Assembly (NCBI GenBank): GCA_973895155.1
Contig: OZ316897.1
Location: forward strand, 2,170,001 to 2,234,000
From: Marsupella aquatica
Taxonomy: Eukaryota > Marchantiophyta
Direction: 5' to 3'
DNA: 64,000 nucleotides
Shown: positions 13,301 to 25,740 of the stretch, piece after piece
Numbering within the stretch: position 1 is the stretch's first letter
Layout: each line of letters starts with the position of its first letter
Made by a program: the position numbers and the translations under genes
The notes under the pieces: generated by a model
Seen by the model: only the letters and a program-made list of their open reading frames with translations
Told to the model about the DNA's origin: nothing
Databases searched by the model: none

Positions 13301-14701
13301 TCGGCTGCAAACAAATCTGGGTCAAAAGAGAGGCAAAGAATCAGTTTGTCTGTGTGCAGCGTAACAAAACATCCTTGTTTGAACTAATTAGTGCTGTACT
13401 CCATATTTCATTCGTAACAGTTTTCGGGGAAAAATTCGCCGGTGGATCCGTGCATTGGTATCGACCTGATCGAGTATTTAAACCACCCAGATGTTCAGAC
13501 GGCGCTGCATGCGGAAGCAATGCCTTGGCAAGAATGCTTCGAGTGAGTACATGTACTCTAAGTAGTCGATCAATACTCTCTGAAATTTGGGAGTTTGACA
13601 CCGTAAACTACTGACTCTGGAGCTTGATTCGTAAGGGATGCAATTGTTTTCGATTATTAGGCACCCATTGATTTCATGCCATATTGACATTCCAGTTGTT
13701 TATGTACAACAGAGAAATGATAACTTACGTTCTGATGGGAGCTTTGAACGCTCTATGTGTTTCCAATTCTTGTCTGTTGCAGCGGAACCTATTATGATCC
13801 AAGTAGCGTTCTCATTCCGATGTCCCCAATACTGACCGACCTCGTTAACTCGAATCTCAGAGTTTGGATCTACAAGTAAGCGCGTTACCTCTCAACATCC
13901 CTGGCACTCTGTCGAAATTAGTTCGTTTTGGGCATTTAATTGTTCCAATAATTAGACGACTGGCTGATTTGTTGATGGTAGATCATCGGGGATAATATGT
14001 AGATTACAATTCACATCGGTGATCCGAGAAACCTCTAAATGATTGGGAAATTAATTGAAAATAAAGATTGGGATAACGAGATTTTTTGCGAGTACTCTAG
14101 AGAGCCAGGGTGAATATTATGGCAATCCAGACTCATTGTAATGCTAGGTTTGAAAGAACCTGGAACAGAATCTAACACCAAACAAACAGATCTGTCGAGT
14201 AAGCTCCAGCAAGTGCATGTACTAAGTTTCGTTTATCAACCTGTGATATCTGCAGTGGAGATCTTGACACGATCATATCCATAATCGGGACTCGAAAAAT
14301 TCTCAACATTCTCTCTAAGAACCTGAAGTGGAAGATCACCTCTGAATACCAGCCATGGTTCCAAGGCTCTCAGGTGGGTAGCTTTTGAATAAATTTACAT
14401 TCTGACCGATTGTTTTCATTACAGGAACTTGTTGAATCCACTGCTTGCAGAGCTACGTGCCCAGGCAACTATAATTTGACCTGCTGTAATTTTGTTGAAC
14501 TAAGATTGGACTTCACTAACAACGCTTCACACTGTCAAACTATAGATTGGAGGATGGTCAATTAGCTGGGGACCGGTGGTTTACGCGACTGTACGAGGTG
14601 CAGGGCATACGGTTCCTGCAACTCAGCCAGCACGGGCCCTGGTGCTCTTTAGTTCATTCCTTGTAGGGGACATATCACCGCCTTTACAACCCACACACTG
14701 A
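10307..14701 (+). CDS. Serine carboxypeptidase-like protein (SCPL copy 1, intact)
   Basis: Ten exons join in phase to 462 aa: 10307-10559, 10807-10911, 11242-11334, 11465-11557, 11750-11835, 12636-12905, 13421-13542, 13783-13875, 14256-14373, 14546-14701. Residues 1-28 form a signal peptide (hydrophobic [13 protein letters not shown], then TTAAPAA). Family S10 landmarks are all present: oxyanion segment WLNGGPGCSSL, nucleophile GESYGG (Ser179), GDLD (373-376) carrying the catalytic Asp, and GAGHTVP (His432). Known of the family: secreted or vacuolar carboxypeptidases, some recruited as acyltransferases using glucose esters. The nucleophile motif has Gly where GESYAG is usual. The C-terminal TPL-type ending fits the family. 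It shares every intron position with the 30.2 kb paralogue. Peptidase versus acyltransferase activity cannot be decided here. Confidence 0.92.
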
Positions 14702-16630
14702 TAGCCATACATCCGAGTTCAGTTCTGAAGGGCATTTCTTTGTCGATCATCTGCATTTCTTAATGCCCTACCACTAGGGAATTGCGAGTCGTGACGTATG
14801 GGTTACGGACACAATCTTTGTGGGTTTCGAAATCAGTGTTCGGTAGCTTTTTGTTCTAAACAGACATCAATCAGACATGGCTGTAAGCAAGCTTCGTAAG
14901 CAGGGCATAGAATGCAAATATAGATTTTCACCTGACTACAACAATAGTTTTGACCAGGATCTCAATCTTCTATTGCTCCAGGATTGAGACGCCCTACGAA
15001 GATATACAACTAACCCAATGCTTGCGCTCAGAGAGTATGCCAATTGAGAAACAGAAATGAGAAGAAAGCTGGATGCAGGTGATGTGCAGGGTGTATTCTT
15101 GGACAGGAAAGCCAATGGACGGGGCAATTTTTTGATGGAAAGGCTCATTGAGGGGTAGCAAACTCCACTCTCTTTGTATTTCTATTGATGGTTATTAAGT
15201 GTAACTCCCTGCAGGCGGGTTATTTATGAGATTTTGGTCCTTGTCGTGCTCACCTCCTGGGTTATCCAATTTTGTTGAGCAAAGATAAACAAGAGCAAGC
15301 CCATAGTCATCTAATACACATAAGTAGTTGACACAAAGAGATACGTGAATCATCTAATACATAAGTAGTTGACATAAAGAAACATCTAATACATAAGTAG
15401 TTGACACAAAGAAATATGTGAATCATTTCAGTTGAGGTTATGTTAATGGGAACACACGAGATCATTTCAGTTGAGGTTGTGTTGATGGGAACACACGAGA
15501 GTTTATCTTACTTTAGTTTTGTTGGTTATATTAAGTCTCTACAATACAATATATATATTTTTTATCTCTCAACTAACTCTGCACAATGAATTTGAGTTCA
15601 TTGTATTTAAGCATGTATTGTGCAATCTAGTTAACCTAACTTAGTATATAATTAAGGTCAACTCTAATCATGGTGGTTGTAATCTTTGTGCAATCTAGTT
15701 AACCTAACTTAGTATATAATTAAGGTCAACTCTAATTATGGTGGTTGTAATCTTAGATCTAAGAATAAATATCTAACAAAATTGAGACAAAAATTATCAG
15801 TCAAACTAGAGCAAAATCACAATTGGGATCATTGCCCTCAGGGATTATACCCGGTAACCCCCTCGGAGCCAGTCGGGGAGATGACCCTACACATTCACCT
15901 AATCCCAGTCAGGGAAGATTGGTAGGGGAATCCAATGGCCTGGGTTTGTCTTGCCCAAATGTCACTTGCACAGAGACCTTGGGTGAGAAGAGACCATAGC
16001 CACCAACAAAGTACTAAAGGTGGAGAGCATAATTATGGAAGTTGGAGACCTAATGCCTTTTAAGAGCACCCCCACCAATTTGGTGGGTGGAGCTTGCCAT
16101 AGGTCCAACTTGTGGCTTTATTTGTGCTCTGCCATTTGTCACCCTCTATTCTTCTTGATCCATCCCCCACTAAAGGCCAGCACACAACCAGCTGAATTGG
16201 TACCCAGAGGTATTGGGCCAGGGCTATCATGAACACCTTGCATGCACATCCCATGGTTGGGCTTTTACACAACTTCTTTCCACAACTTTGGGGGTAAAAT
16301 ACAAGAATGATAAAAGAGTCCAAAAAAGATCAAAAGGTTCAAACAAGTAGAATTTGGGAGTGTGGTCTGACATCCCCCCAGTGGTCGGAACCTGGTTCCA
16401 TGGTGGACCCATGTTCTCTCTAAAACTTCAGCTGGCTAAATCTTCCTTGTTTTTCAATATTCAGTCAGGTGACAACTTTTTCTAAAGTACTGTAGGGATC
16501 TGACTAATAAAATATTTTAGTGTGCGTGTGAAACTGCAAGCAACTTTTTTCATGTAAACACTTATTTTCAGTGGATACATATCTCAAAATTATAAAAAGC
16601 AGGAGAGTAACATTTTGGGAATAGAACGCT
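14702..16630. other. Intergenic DNA with short tandem duplications
   Basis: No gene recognised. Positions 15300-15500 hold short direct repeats (catctaatacataagtagtt; atcatttcagttgaggtt). Positions 15619-15754 hold a 68-bp tandem duplication. Positions 15830-16430 carry repeat-like GC-richer sequence whose gaccatagccaccaac stretch resembles one inside the 1.8-2.9 kb Helitron. Confidence 0.5.
15619..15754. repeat. 68-bp tandem duplication
   Basis: Two adjacent 68-base units, 15619-15686 and 15687-15754, begin tgtgcaatctagttaaccta and differ at a single base (tcatgg versus ttatgg). The near identity indicates a recent duplication. Confidence 0.9.
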
Positions 16631-16633
16631 GCG

Positions 16634-16850
16634 ATGGACTTTGGATCTCTTTGGCGGACTTGTTGGGGTCCCTCTAGCCGATATTGGCTGTCCTCATGGT
16701 GCTTCTGTTTGGGTCCTTCTTTTTGGGGCCTTATGAGGTCCCTCTGGCCTCATTTTGTCATTCCTTTTCAGCTCACTGTTTATTGTGCTGCTTGCTTCCC
16801 CCCTCCCTGGGTTTTCACAGATTTATTATTAATATAAGCAATATATCCAA
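16634..16850 (+). mobile_element. Possible LINE 3'-end fragment
   Basis: A T/G-rich, non-conserved stretch ends ccctgggttttcacagatttattattaat. Its ggttttcacagattt end resembles the 3' tail of the SINEs at 17.7-18.4 kb (ggggtttcacagattttt). SINEs commonly share their tail with the LINE that mobilises them, so this may be the partner's 3' end. No reverse transcriptase coding remains in view. Confidence 0.3.
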
Positions 16851-16929
16851 GGAAAAAATCCCGGATGGACCAAGGGGCCCTACTGAATAACTGTGTAAAA
16901 CTCCCCAAAGTAATTGCAAACAAAAATAA

Positions 16930-17360
16930 TAAATCTGGAAAATTCAAACTAAAAAACCCTTGTGCCCTTCTTGGTGTCCTTTATTACATGATTTGAAAAC
17001 AATGTTTTACGTGCACAACAAAGTCCTGTATAAGGTTCCAAAAAAAGTGAACAAAAGAACCAGAGATTTACCTGAAGCCCTGAGTGTATACAATTCCCCA
17101 AAAAAGAGAACAAAATGAAGTGAACTAAAGAACCTAAATTTAGGGAACGCCCTGTATAAAATTCCAAAAGAACCAGAAATTAACCCAAACCCCTGTGTAA
17201 AATTTCAATGGCAGAGAGCAAAAGAACCAGAGAAGTACCTAAAGCCCTGTATAAAATTTCAAAAGAGAGAACAGAAGAACCAGAGATTTACCAAATGCCC
17301 TGTGTAAAATTTCAAAAGAAAGAGAACAAAAGAACCAGAGATTCACCTAAAGCCCTGTAA
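16930..17360. repeat. Approx. 55-bp degenerate minisatellite
   Basis: At least six degenerate units carry agaaccagagatttacctaa, agccctgtataaaatttc and a purine stretch, for example near 17056, 17128, 17167, 17223, 17276 and 17331. The same unit continues at 17.6-18.4 kb, where it is broken up by SINE copies. Confidence 0.75.
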
Positions 17361-17589
17361 ACTCACTAGTAATTCCCAATACTTAGAAATCTATGGCCTA
17401 GGTCTAGAGTGAAGCCAATCCTCTACACTGTAACTCTGCATGCCTCAATTTTGGGGGGTTACTGGGGGTGGAGAGGGACCCGACAAATCATAAATGAGTG
17501 TCAATAATAATCACTCTTTTTCTTACAAGGTTTTTTTTGTACTCATCTATATTTTAAGTCACCTCTGTTTAAGTTGGAAAAAACCGGTA

Positions 17590-18405
17590 GCCAGGCTTGT
17601 AAAATTTCAAAAGAGAGAACAAAGAACCATGGATTTTCCTAAAGCCCTGTATAAAATTTTCAAAAGAGAGTCAACAAAAGAGTCATAGATTTTCCTAAAG
17701 CCCTGTATACAATTTCAAAGAGAGTGCCCAGAGAGGCACGGCTGGTAGCTCACTTGAGTGAGTGGAGATTGAAAAATCTTATCCTGGGTTCAAATGTTGT
17801 AACTGACTCTTTCCTCTTCCCTATCTGTGGGGTTTCACAGATTTTCCTTTAAAAAAATTCAAAAGAGAGACAACAAAAGAACGAGGGATTTTCCTAAAGC
17901 CCTGCATAAAATTTTCAAAAGAGAGTCAAAAAAAGAGTCATAGATTTTCCTAAAGCCCTATATACAATTTCAAAGACAGTGCCCAGAGAGGCACGGCTGG
18001 TAGCTCACTTACTTGAGTGAGTGGAGATTGAAAAATCTTATCCTGGGTTCAAATGTTGTAACTGACTCTTCCCTCTTCCCTATCTGTGGAGTTTCACAGA
18101 TTTTTCCTTTAAAAAAATTCAAAAGAGAGACAACAAAAGAACCAGGGATTTTCCTAAAGCCCTGTATAAAATTTTCAAAAGAGAGTCAACAAAAGAGCCA
18201 GAGATTTTCCTAAAGCCCTGTATACAATTTCAAAGAGAGTGCCCAGAGAGGCATGGCTGGTAGCTCACTTGAGTGAGTGGAGATTGAAAAATCTTATCCT
18301 GGGTTCAAATGTTGTAACTGACTCTTCCCTCTTCCCTATCTGTGGGGTTTCACAGATTTTTCCTTTAAAAAAATTCAAAAGAGAGACAACAAAAGAACCA
18401 GAGAT
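17590..18405 (+). repeat. Higher-order tandem array containing three SINE copies
   Basis: The roughly 55-bp minisatellite units are here arranged as 255-260 bp higher-order units, each holding one SINE copy. SINE heads start at 17732, 17987 and 18247. Copy 2 has a 4-bp repeat (cacttacttgag) that copies 1 and 3 lack. The array indicates one SINE insertion followed by amplification of minisatellite plus SINE together. Confidence 0.8.
17732..17851 (+). mobile_element. tRNA-derived SINE, array copy 1
   Basis: A tRNA-like head, agaggcacggctggtagctc with an A-box-like tagctcacttgag, is followed by a B-box-like gggttcaaatgtt. A tail then ends gtttcacagattttccttt before an A-rich stretch. Copies 2 and 3 start at 17987 and 18247. 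A diverged relative lies at 846. Confidence 0.65.
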
Positions 18406-19037
18406 TTATGGAAGGCCGACAGGCAACACTGTTCTGTTACGATGAGCATCTCCAACCAGACCGAAGCAGTTGCGCACAGTTACGGTTCGGGAGGAGAGGA
18501 GAGGAGAGTGGAGTCGAGGGGAGTGGAGGGGAATTCCGAAGGGAGCTGCTGCAGCGCCGGGAAAGGAGACGATCAGACAATGATACAGAGTGATGACAGA
18601 GCAGTGCTCTAGTTCGTCATCTAAAACTCAATTTCCCTGGTGCTGCATTCCCCTTCTTGCTTCTCGAAATTCCTGCACTGTAGGCCCTCTGGGTGAGTAC
18701 CCAATTTTCATCTGCTCCTCTCTCGGCCGTTTCGTGGGCCTGTCGAGTCCTGATTGATGCGCTCTCACTTGGGTTTTGTTTGAGTGTCTGCCTTTTCGTT
18801 TTCTGCTGGCGGAGGGGCCTGTGTTCTTGTCTGCAGCTTATAAGGTTGTTTCCTTTAACTTACTGGTCGCGAAACTGTTTGCTCTCCCCCTGTCATGGCC
18901 GGAAACGCTCTCAACTGTCAATCGTGGAACGGTACCTTCGAGTTTTGTTTTCTGTTCGAGTTTGAAATTGAGTCTTGCAACTCCCGTGTCGAGCGGTCCC
19001 AGTCCTTTGATTATTGCTGATTTATTGTGAGAATTCC

Positions 19038-19040
<3 letters not shown>

Positions 19041-19078
<38 letters not shown>
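19041..19078 (+). repeat. CT microsatellite in the DCD-gene leader
   Basis: An uninterrupted (CT)n tract of nearly 40 bases lies about 210 bases before the proposed start codon of the DCD gene. CT/GA tracts in plant leaders can bind GAGA-repeat factors (BBR/BPC family); that role here is inference. Confidence 0.8.
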
Positions 19079-19081
<3 letters not shown>

Positions 19082-19286
19082 TGATGTGTGGGACCTTCTT
19101 TCTTGCCCTCTGTGATTGCCGGAAACACTCGCAATTGGCAATCCTCTCTCTCCACACTGCTTTCCCTCAGAGGCTGCAATTAAGTCGTTGAATCCATTTC
19201 GAGAATTTTCCGATTCATTCAATCGAGTTCGTAGTCTCTGCTCTTCCTGCCTTCCTGCAGCTCTCTTTCCCTGCATTTTGTTTCTT

Positions 19287-22200
19287 ATGGTGTCTATCGA
19301 TTCCAGAAACATGATAATGTCCGACCAACAGTACCAGGCTCTTCTGGGCAGATCTCGTCGGCCTTCCAGTGTTTCCGCACAGTTACAGGCTGCTCAGGGT
19401 GCTCAGTACGTTCCCCGGAAGCTTTATACCGACAGGGTGGCTGCTGCCGATCCATACAAGGCTGCAGAGACTAGAATACCTTCTCTTGCCGGATCAGCTG
19501 TCCCTTACCCTCCCACCAACAGAGCTGACAACTACCCAGATTCTCAAGACATACGAGCTCAATTGGCTGCTGAAAGACGGGGTGCTTTGCTATCTTCTCC
19601 TGCACTGGTCGATTACTCTCCTCCACGCTATGTGGACCAGATTGGGTCCCGGGTCCTGGCTGGCACTCCAGTCTCTCCTGAAGTGGTGGGTGCATATTCT
19701 GGCCATTATCTTTCCCCAACTCCACAACGTGCAGGCCAGCCTCTGTCAAATTCTGACCTTCTAGCTGCCCGGGCAAGACGCTCGGAAATTGCTGCTGCGC
19801 TCCCAGGTGGGTATGGAAATGAAGTACGAAGAATTGCCCCTGCTGCGTCCTACGATGAGCCTGGTTTGTTTTCAGGACAGGCAGCAGGCATTCTGGGCCC
19901 TGGTGGTGCAAGAAGGGGCCGGGAGTTGGACCAGTATTTACTGTCGGTTCAACCTGAGAAGCTTGTCCGATATGCTGCCTCTGTTCTTGCTCCAGATCCA
20001 GTTCTTAGGCGGAGTGGCTACCCCATCGCAGGCAGCACTCTAAATTCAGAAGAAGATGATCGATACTCCAATTACCGTAGAGCCAAAGCTCGGCGAACTG
20101 AGTCGCATGAATTCGGAGGTAGTGAGCCAGGACCTCAAAGAGTCAGAGAGAGGGACATTTACCGAGAAAGGGAGCACTACCGTGAGAGGAGAGGAGGAGA
20201 AGGGGAGTCAGGTAGAGAACGACGAAGGCATTCACCTGGTAGAAGGCAAACAAATGGATCTTTAGGCAAGGGAGGCGATGCCAATCGTTTGGATCGTCTA
20301 AATAACACCACACAATCGTCTGAGGAAAAGTATGGCCAACGAAATGGAGGGCGAGATAAACGTAGTAGAGCTTCTGAGACGTCTGGAAATCTGGACAAGG
20401 ATGCGGAGCTGAAAGAGAAGGTCGAAGATCCCGATTCGGATAAGGATTCCGAGCTTGGCTCGCTGTGTGCTGACCTCTCGGATTCTGATGAGGACAAAGT
20501 GGAGAAAAAATCTGATGATGCAGCTACCGTTATTGATGGTCCACTGGCTGGGATGATATTTGGGTGCTCTTCTGCCACCTTTCACGAATGTATGAGGCTC
20601 CAGTTATTCGGGCTACCGGCCAAGAGCAAGGACGATGTCATGCGAGTGACTCCTGGAACGAAAGTGTTTCTCTTCAATTTTGACACAAAGGAGCTGTCCG
20701 GCATTTTCGAGGCTGTTTCTCAAGGCGGATGGCAACTTCAGCCCGATGCTTTCCGAGACTTTGGGGGATTTCCAGCTCAGGTGATTTGCTGGCACGGATA
20801 ACTCTATTCACCCCAAATACTACCCTATAGAGGACGGGATAGGGACTCCATTGCCTGCTACAGATTACGTTCTGTAGGATTTAGATAACTGCAAATACTT
20901 TGGCGTCCTGTGAAATTTAAGGATATAACTTGGACAGTTCTATGTCGACATCCGTCCTGTCATGCTAGAAACTAACCTCGTTCCTATGTTATTTAATTGC
21001 TCAGGTACAAGTGTGCTGCTCGGAACAATGCCCGAATCTGCCACAAAGTGTGTTCAAGCCTGCCATTAGAGAGAATTACGTCAGTCAGACCAGATTTAGG
21101 TTCGATCTTAATGCCAAGCAGGTGCGTTTATCCAACTCCGGGCCCAAAAATTGGCATTTCTGTGTAGAAGGTGTTGCTGCTATAGATAGAACGCATCATT
21201 CTTTTGTTCATCCATAAAATATTCAAACATCCTATTGGTAGAATGTTCGCGGAAAAGCTCATCGTTGTGAAGAAATTCCGTATGCTCAGAATGTTAAGGT
21301 GGATATTATCAGTCGGGATTGTTTACCGGGACACGTATCTGACACATGTCTTGAACGGTTTCTGTAAACAGGTGAAGGACCTGGTTAAAATGTTTAGACA
21401 AGCAGGAAGAACGCTTCCAGAACGGCAAGACCCTTTGGCGGATCGCTACTTAAGTGCGCGTCTTCAGTCTGAAGACTATTTAGCGCGAGGAGGCCAGCAG
21501 CAAAGACTTTACCCTCGGCACCCTCAGGCACGTTTTGGAAAATCAAGAGTCCCTTATGCGAGTGTCAAATCTATGTCACCCAAGAGTAGTATTCGTAAGT
21601 CCAAAAGGGGATCAAAGAGAGCATTGAGAGGAAGGAAGAAAAGAAAAGTCTCTAATAAGCCCGAGTCTCCCATGGCAGATAACTGCAGTCTCTATAGTCT
21701 ATCAGGGGAGATTCAAGAGGCAGATGTTACCATAAATTCTAGCGGATGCGATGATGCCTCTAACACAAACAATGCTGTTATAGTCAGGGAGGCTATTGAA
21801 ACAGGTAGTTCCAGAATCGTTGATCAGCAAAAAGAGATCATTGAGACACCCGCTGCTAAATCCATCTCTCCGTCTGGTCCAGACCATGGTCTAACTCATA
21901 GCAAAGCTGAGGAGCCCCCCTGTGTTAGAGTGGAAGTGAGAGTTGCTGCTGAGGTTGTTGGGAAGGACGAAGAGTCAGAATTGATCGCTGCCGAGTTTGC
22001 CATAGATTCTGAGGCTCCCTTCATCATAGAAGAAGTAACGATTCCTTCTGCGGTTGTTCGCAAGGGTGAAGAAGTAGAAGTAGTTTCTGGCGAGGTTTTA
22101 ATGGATTATGAGTCTCCTCGTGTTAGAAAGGAAGAGATAGTTGTTGCTGACGCTATAGAGGAAAAACTGCAAGTGATTGCTGCTGAGGTCGCCATAGATT

Positions 22201-23054
22201 CTGAGGTACCCTGTGTTAGTGAGGAAGTGGTGACTGCTGCTGGGGCTGCTGGCGAGGATCAAAATTTAGAAGTGATTGCCGCAGAGGTTGCCGCTGATTC
22301 TGAGACTGCTTGCGTTAGAGAGAAAATGATGATTGCTTCTGGGTCTCTTGGCAAAGATGAAGAACTAGAAGTGGTTTCTGTTGAGGTCGCTCTAAATACT
22401 GCGGCTCCTTCTGTTAGAGAGGAAGGGATACCTACTGTTGGGGCTGTTAGTGAAGAATTAGAAATGATTGCTGCTGAGGTTGCTGTAGATTCTGAGGCCT
22501 CCTTTGATAGAGAGGAAGCCATTATTGCTGATGGGGCTTTTGGCAAGGATGGAGAACTAGAAGTAACTGCTGCTGACCTCGCTGTAGATTCTGAGACTCT
22601 GTGTGTCAGAGATCATATTGCTGCTCAGGCCCTAAGTAGTCAGCTCCTTGCATCTGCAGATGTAGAAGACAAGATGACATTTCATGATGGTATTGATCAA
22701 GGTGAAGAGGTTATCCTTGCAGCGGAGGCTGTTCATAGTGAGCAACCATCCCCAGACCTGAACGTTATTCATGGAGATGATGAGGATGAAGAAGAGGTGC
22801 TCCTTGCTGGTAACGCTGTTCATAGTGAGCTTGTTACATCTGCAGATGAAGATGAGGATCAGGTAGGGAATGATGAAGAGGATGAGTCTGACGAGGGTGA
22901 AGATGAAGATGAAGATGAAGATGAAGAGGAAGATGAAGATGAAGATACTGTGGATGTTTCTGTTGATGGTGAGCTTTCCAATGTAGGGGAGGATGGAGAT
23001 GAGGATGAAGACAATGGGGAAGGTGTGGACGATGATGCTAGTTACGATGACTGA
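19287..23054 (+). CDS. DCD (Development and Cell Death) domain protein with acidic repeat tail
   Basis: Three exons, 19287-20780, 21005-21121 and 21372-23054, give about 1,097 aa. Alternative starts at 19311 and 19317 (MSDQQYQALLG) are as likely, and the frame is open further upstream to 19116. The N-terminal 300 residues are Pro/Ala/Ser-rich and disordered, followed by an Arg/Glu-rich stretch (about 320-400). The DCD domain spans about residues 418-548 and is split by both introns: AGMIFGCSSATFHECM, LQLFGLP, KVFLFNF, SGIFEAVSQGG, FKPAIRENY, then VKDLVKMF. Known: plant DCD proteins act in stress and cell-death signalling. After a basic, Ser-rich nuclear-signal-like patch (KRGSKRALRGRKKRKV) come about seven degenerate repeats of some 38 residues (for example VIAAEVAxDSE). 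The protein ends in a long Asp/Glu run. The repeat tail is not part of the standard family description. Confidence 0.88.
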
Positions 23055-25740
23055 TGTTGGATGGTACAATTGGATTAAAAGCAAGAAAACCTTGTCATTG
23101 TTGTATGGTGATTGCAGTGACCCAACGTCAGGCCTGAAAAAAACAAACTGGGCAGTGTCTGTCCAGGGACACAACAACTTATTTCAGCATCGCATAGCTA
23201 CAGTAGGTTTATCTTCCCAGGGAATGGCTTTTTACGGCATGGCGGATGAGTAAGCATAGTCCGCCACTGAATCACAGAATGGACAGGAGGCTAAAGCTTT
23301 CCGGAGGCCATCAGGCTCAACAGATATTATTTATGCTAACTGATTAGATGTAGTCAATCGAGAAGTAGTTTCCCTTAAGCTAGTAGGCTCTACGCCTGTT
23401 GGCGTTACCAGAGGGGGCAACCCTGTACTCCATGCCAGCTCATAAATTAATTCAAGGATTAAATCTTTTAATACAATCTCAATATTTTGTACAGAGATTA
23501 ACCGCAGCAGGTGTAGACAGCCTGTTTGCAGCTTAATAAATGTCCAAAATCTATTACTGAACCCACTTACGGTTAGATGTGGCTTAGATATGGGGCTCTT
23601 CCGATCCGCTCAGCTTGTGTCCGCATTGCTATCAACTACCAAGGTGTTTTCCTTAGTCCGTCCAGAAAGGGGATCAAAAGCACAGGGACCACTTTTCCCT
23701 TCAATTCCAAGGCGATCCCGTCTTACCTGGAATCCGTTACTACATCCTATTGACAGTTTTCAACATACTACATACTACAGTGCAGATCTCTGGAAGAGGC
23801 ACACGGCCCTGTTTGCTCTGAACGGGAAACACTAGGCTTAGATCCAATCCAAAGTCTTTACAGTACAGTCTTGTGTTTGCACTGATGCGGTGTGTATGGA
23901 TCACTCACTCCTACGATGCTTGAAAACTAGAATTCCTAGTTTTGTGGAAGTCGCTTGATCATCTGGAATAACTTGCAGCTAAACAGTAATTACCCGCGTA
24001 ACCTCGGCTAGTAGAGTTGGTTACCATGAATTTGCACGTACAGAAAAACGCACTTGTGGAGTGAAATTGCTCAAATTGTCGGATAGATGATTAAGAATAT
24101 ACAGGTCTTCACCAAAAACTCGTGAAATTGTCCTATTAACCTGGGATTGTCATGACTTGAAATTGTCAGGATGGGTTTATGCCAGTTTGTGTTTGTGGAG
24201 ACCAGGGTCCAACAAAGTTTTTGCAATGTGTTGTAATTCTGATTTTGGCTTGACTATCACACAAATGGGGACGTATATGACTCTCGGATTGTTGTGGGGC
24301 TTCGTCTACATCTTTTTACGGATGTCATTTGAATCCAATGTTGTTGCTTCTATGTTTGTGGATGGATGATAGCAATACCAGGTGTACGGTTGAATGCCAT
24401 CCATTGGCTAGATCATCGTGGAAATGGAGTATGGATAATTGCACCTAGAACTCAACTCGAGAGGATGGCCATGACAATGTGGGTTCTAAAGGAGGTGATA
24501 CAACCCAGCAAGGCATTAACTAAAGCGCACCAGAGCACGTGCTGGCTGAGTTGCTGGGACCATGTGCAATGCACCTCTTAAACTCGCATGTACCACCTTA
24601 CCCCAGCGCATTGTCCATCCTTCAACCTGTCATTTGGAAAGTGTGAAGTCCGATCGTAGTTCAACGAAGTTTCAGCAGCTAAGATCTTATAGTTTCCTGG
24701 GCACCTAGATCTGCAAAAGCATGCAAGAAGTGGATTCAACAACTGACATCACAATAAAGCAAGTCTAAATTGCCATATTGCTGCTGGCTCCTCGTTGCAA
24801 AAGTCTCGTTGTGTGCTTCATTACTCAATCATTACGCTTCTACAGTAGGATCAACAATGTGAATTGTAATCCCCCTAATAATCCCCAATTATCTGCTATC
24901 AACACATTAGTCATTCGTCTAATTATCGGAGCAATTAAATGCCCAGAACAAAATCAACATCGGCCGGGGATGTTGAGTGGTAACGTACATACTCGTAGAT
25001 CTAAACTCGAGGTCAGAATTGGAGATATTGGAATTGCCATGTTACATGTGGTTTCGCTGCCACAGGCGTAAACATACAGATCGTTCAATGCTTTCATCAA
25101 TACAGTTAGCACTTCTCTGTTACATAACATAAAACAATGCAAATATGCAAATTATTACTGTGGCAGTTGGAGTCATGCTTTCGGCTGGACACCCTATGCT
25201 CAACAAAAGTTGCATGTCCTTAAGCTCGTTATCCGGTTGACTTAAACAGTAAGGTGATCTTTGAACGAGAAAATGAACTTCTTCGTTCATTGGTGACGTC
25301 CGTGTATAACCGATTCAGCAGACGAATCAAAGTTTTAGAGCACATATAGTCGGGCGTGTACTATTCTTGCCAAGCGGTAACTTCCGCATGGAGGCCCCTC
25401 TGAACATCTGGCTGGTTTAAGTACCCGGTCACCTCATGACCAATTCCTCGATGCTTGACCTGCCATGAGTCAATCGATGCAGCTTGAACATGAAGTTCGT
25501 CTCATACAAATTCAATAGAAGGTCAGCAGGCTGTAGGGAACCAATACCCGCCAGTCTTACTGCGGACTCTGTTCCCAAGTGCGAATTCTGTACGAGAGTA
25601 GTACTTAGTTTTATCCACACGTGGCATATTCCTTTCACTTAACGATAGCTCAGCCTCGGGCAAAGAAGTCAAATACTTTACGTATTACTGTGATCAAATG
25701 ATCGAGGTCAAATAACTTTCCTCAAGCTTACCATACCCCC
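23055..25740. other. Intergenic region after the DCD gene
   Basis: The DCD 3' UTR and moderately complex sequence. Several ORFs of 60-100 codons occur on both strands, but none shows a recognisable domain or conserved splice structure. No repeat family is evident. Confidence 0.4.

Noticed and set aside
13341-13690. Overlapping ORFs on both strands around SCPL exon 7
   Set aside because: Shadows of exon 7 in wrong frames; the correct frame is fixed by phases of exons 6 and 8 and by comparison with copy 3.
17494-18445. Several ORFs of 60-70 codons sharing MSEWRLKNLILGSNVV
   Set aside because: They are translations of the SINE and minisatellite units, identical because the DNA is repeated, not because of a protein family.
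18838-19312. Minus-strand ORFs with long Arg-Glu runs
   Set aside because: The RE repeats are translations of the CT microsatellite in the DCD-gene leader.
20177-20585. Minus-strand ORFs opposite the DCD gene
   Set aside because: Ser-rich and Ile/Arg-rich shadows of the Glu/Asp/Arg-rich coding strand.
22632-23177. 181-codon minus-strand ORF
   Set aside because: A Phe/Ile-rich antisense reading of the Asp/Glu-codon tract of the DCD protein.
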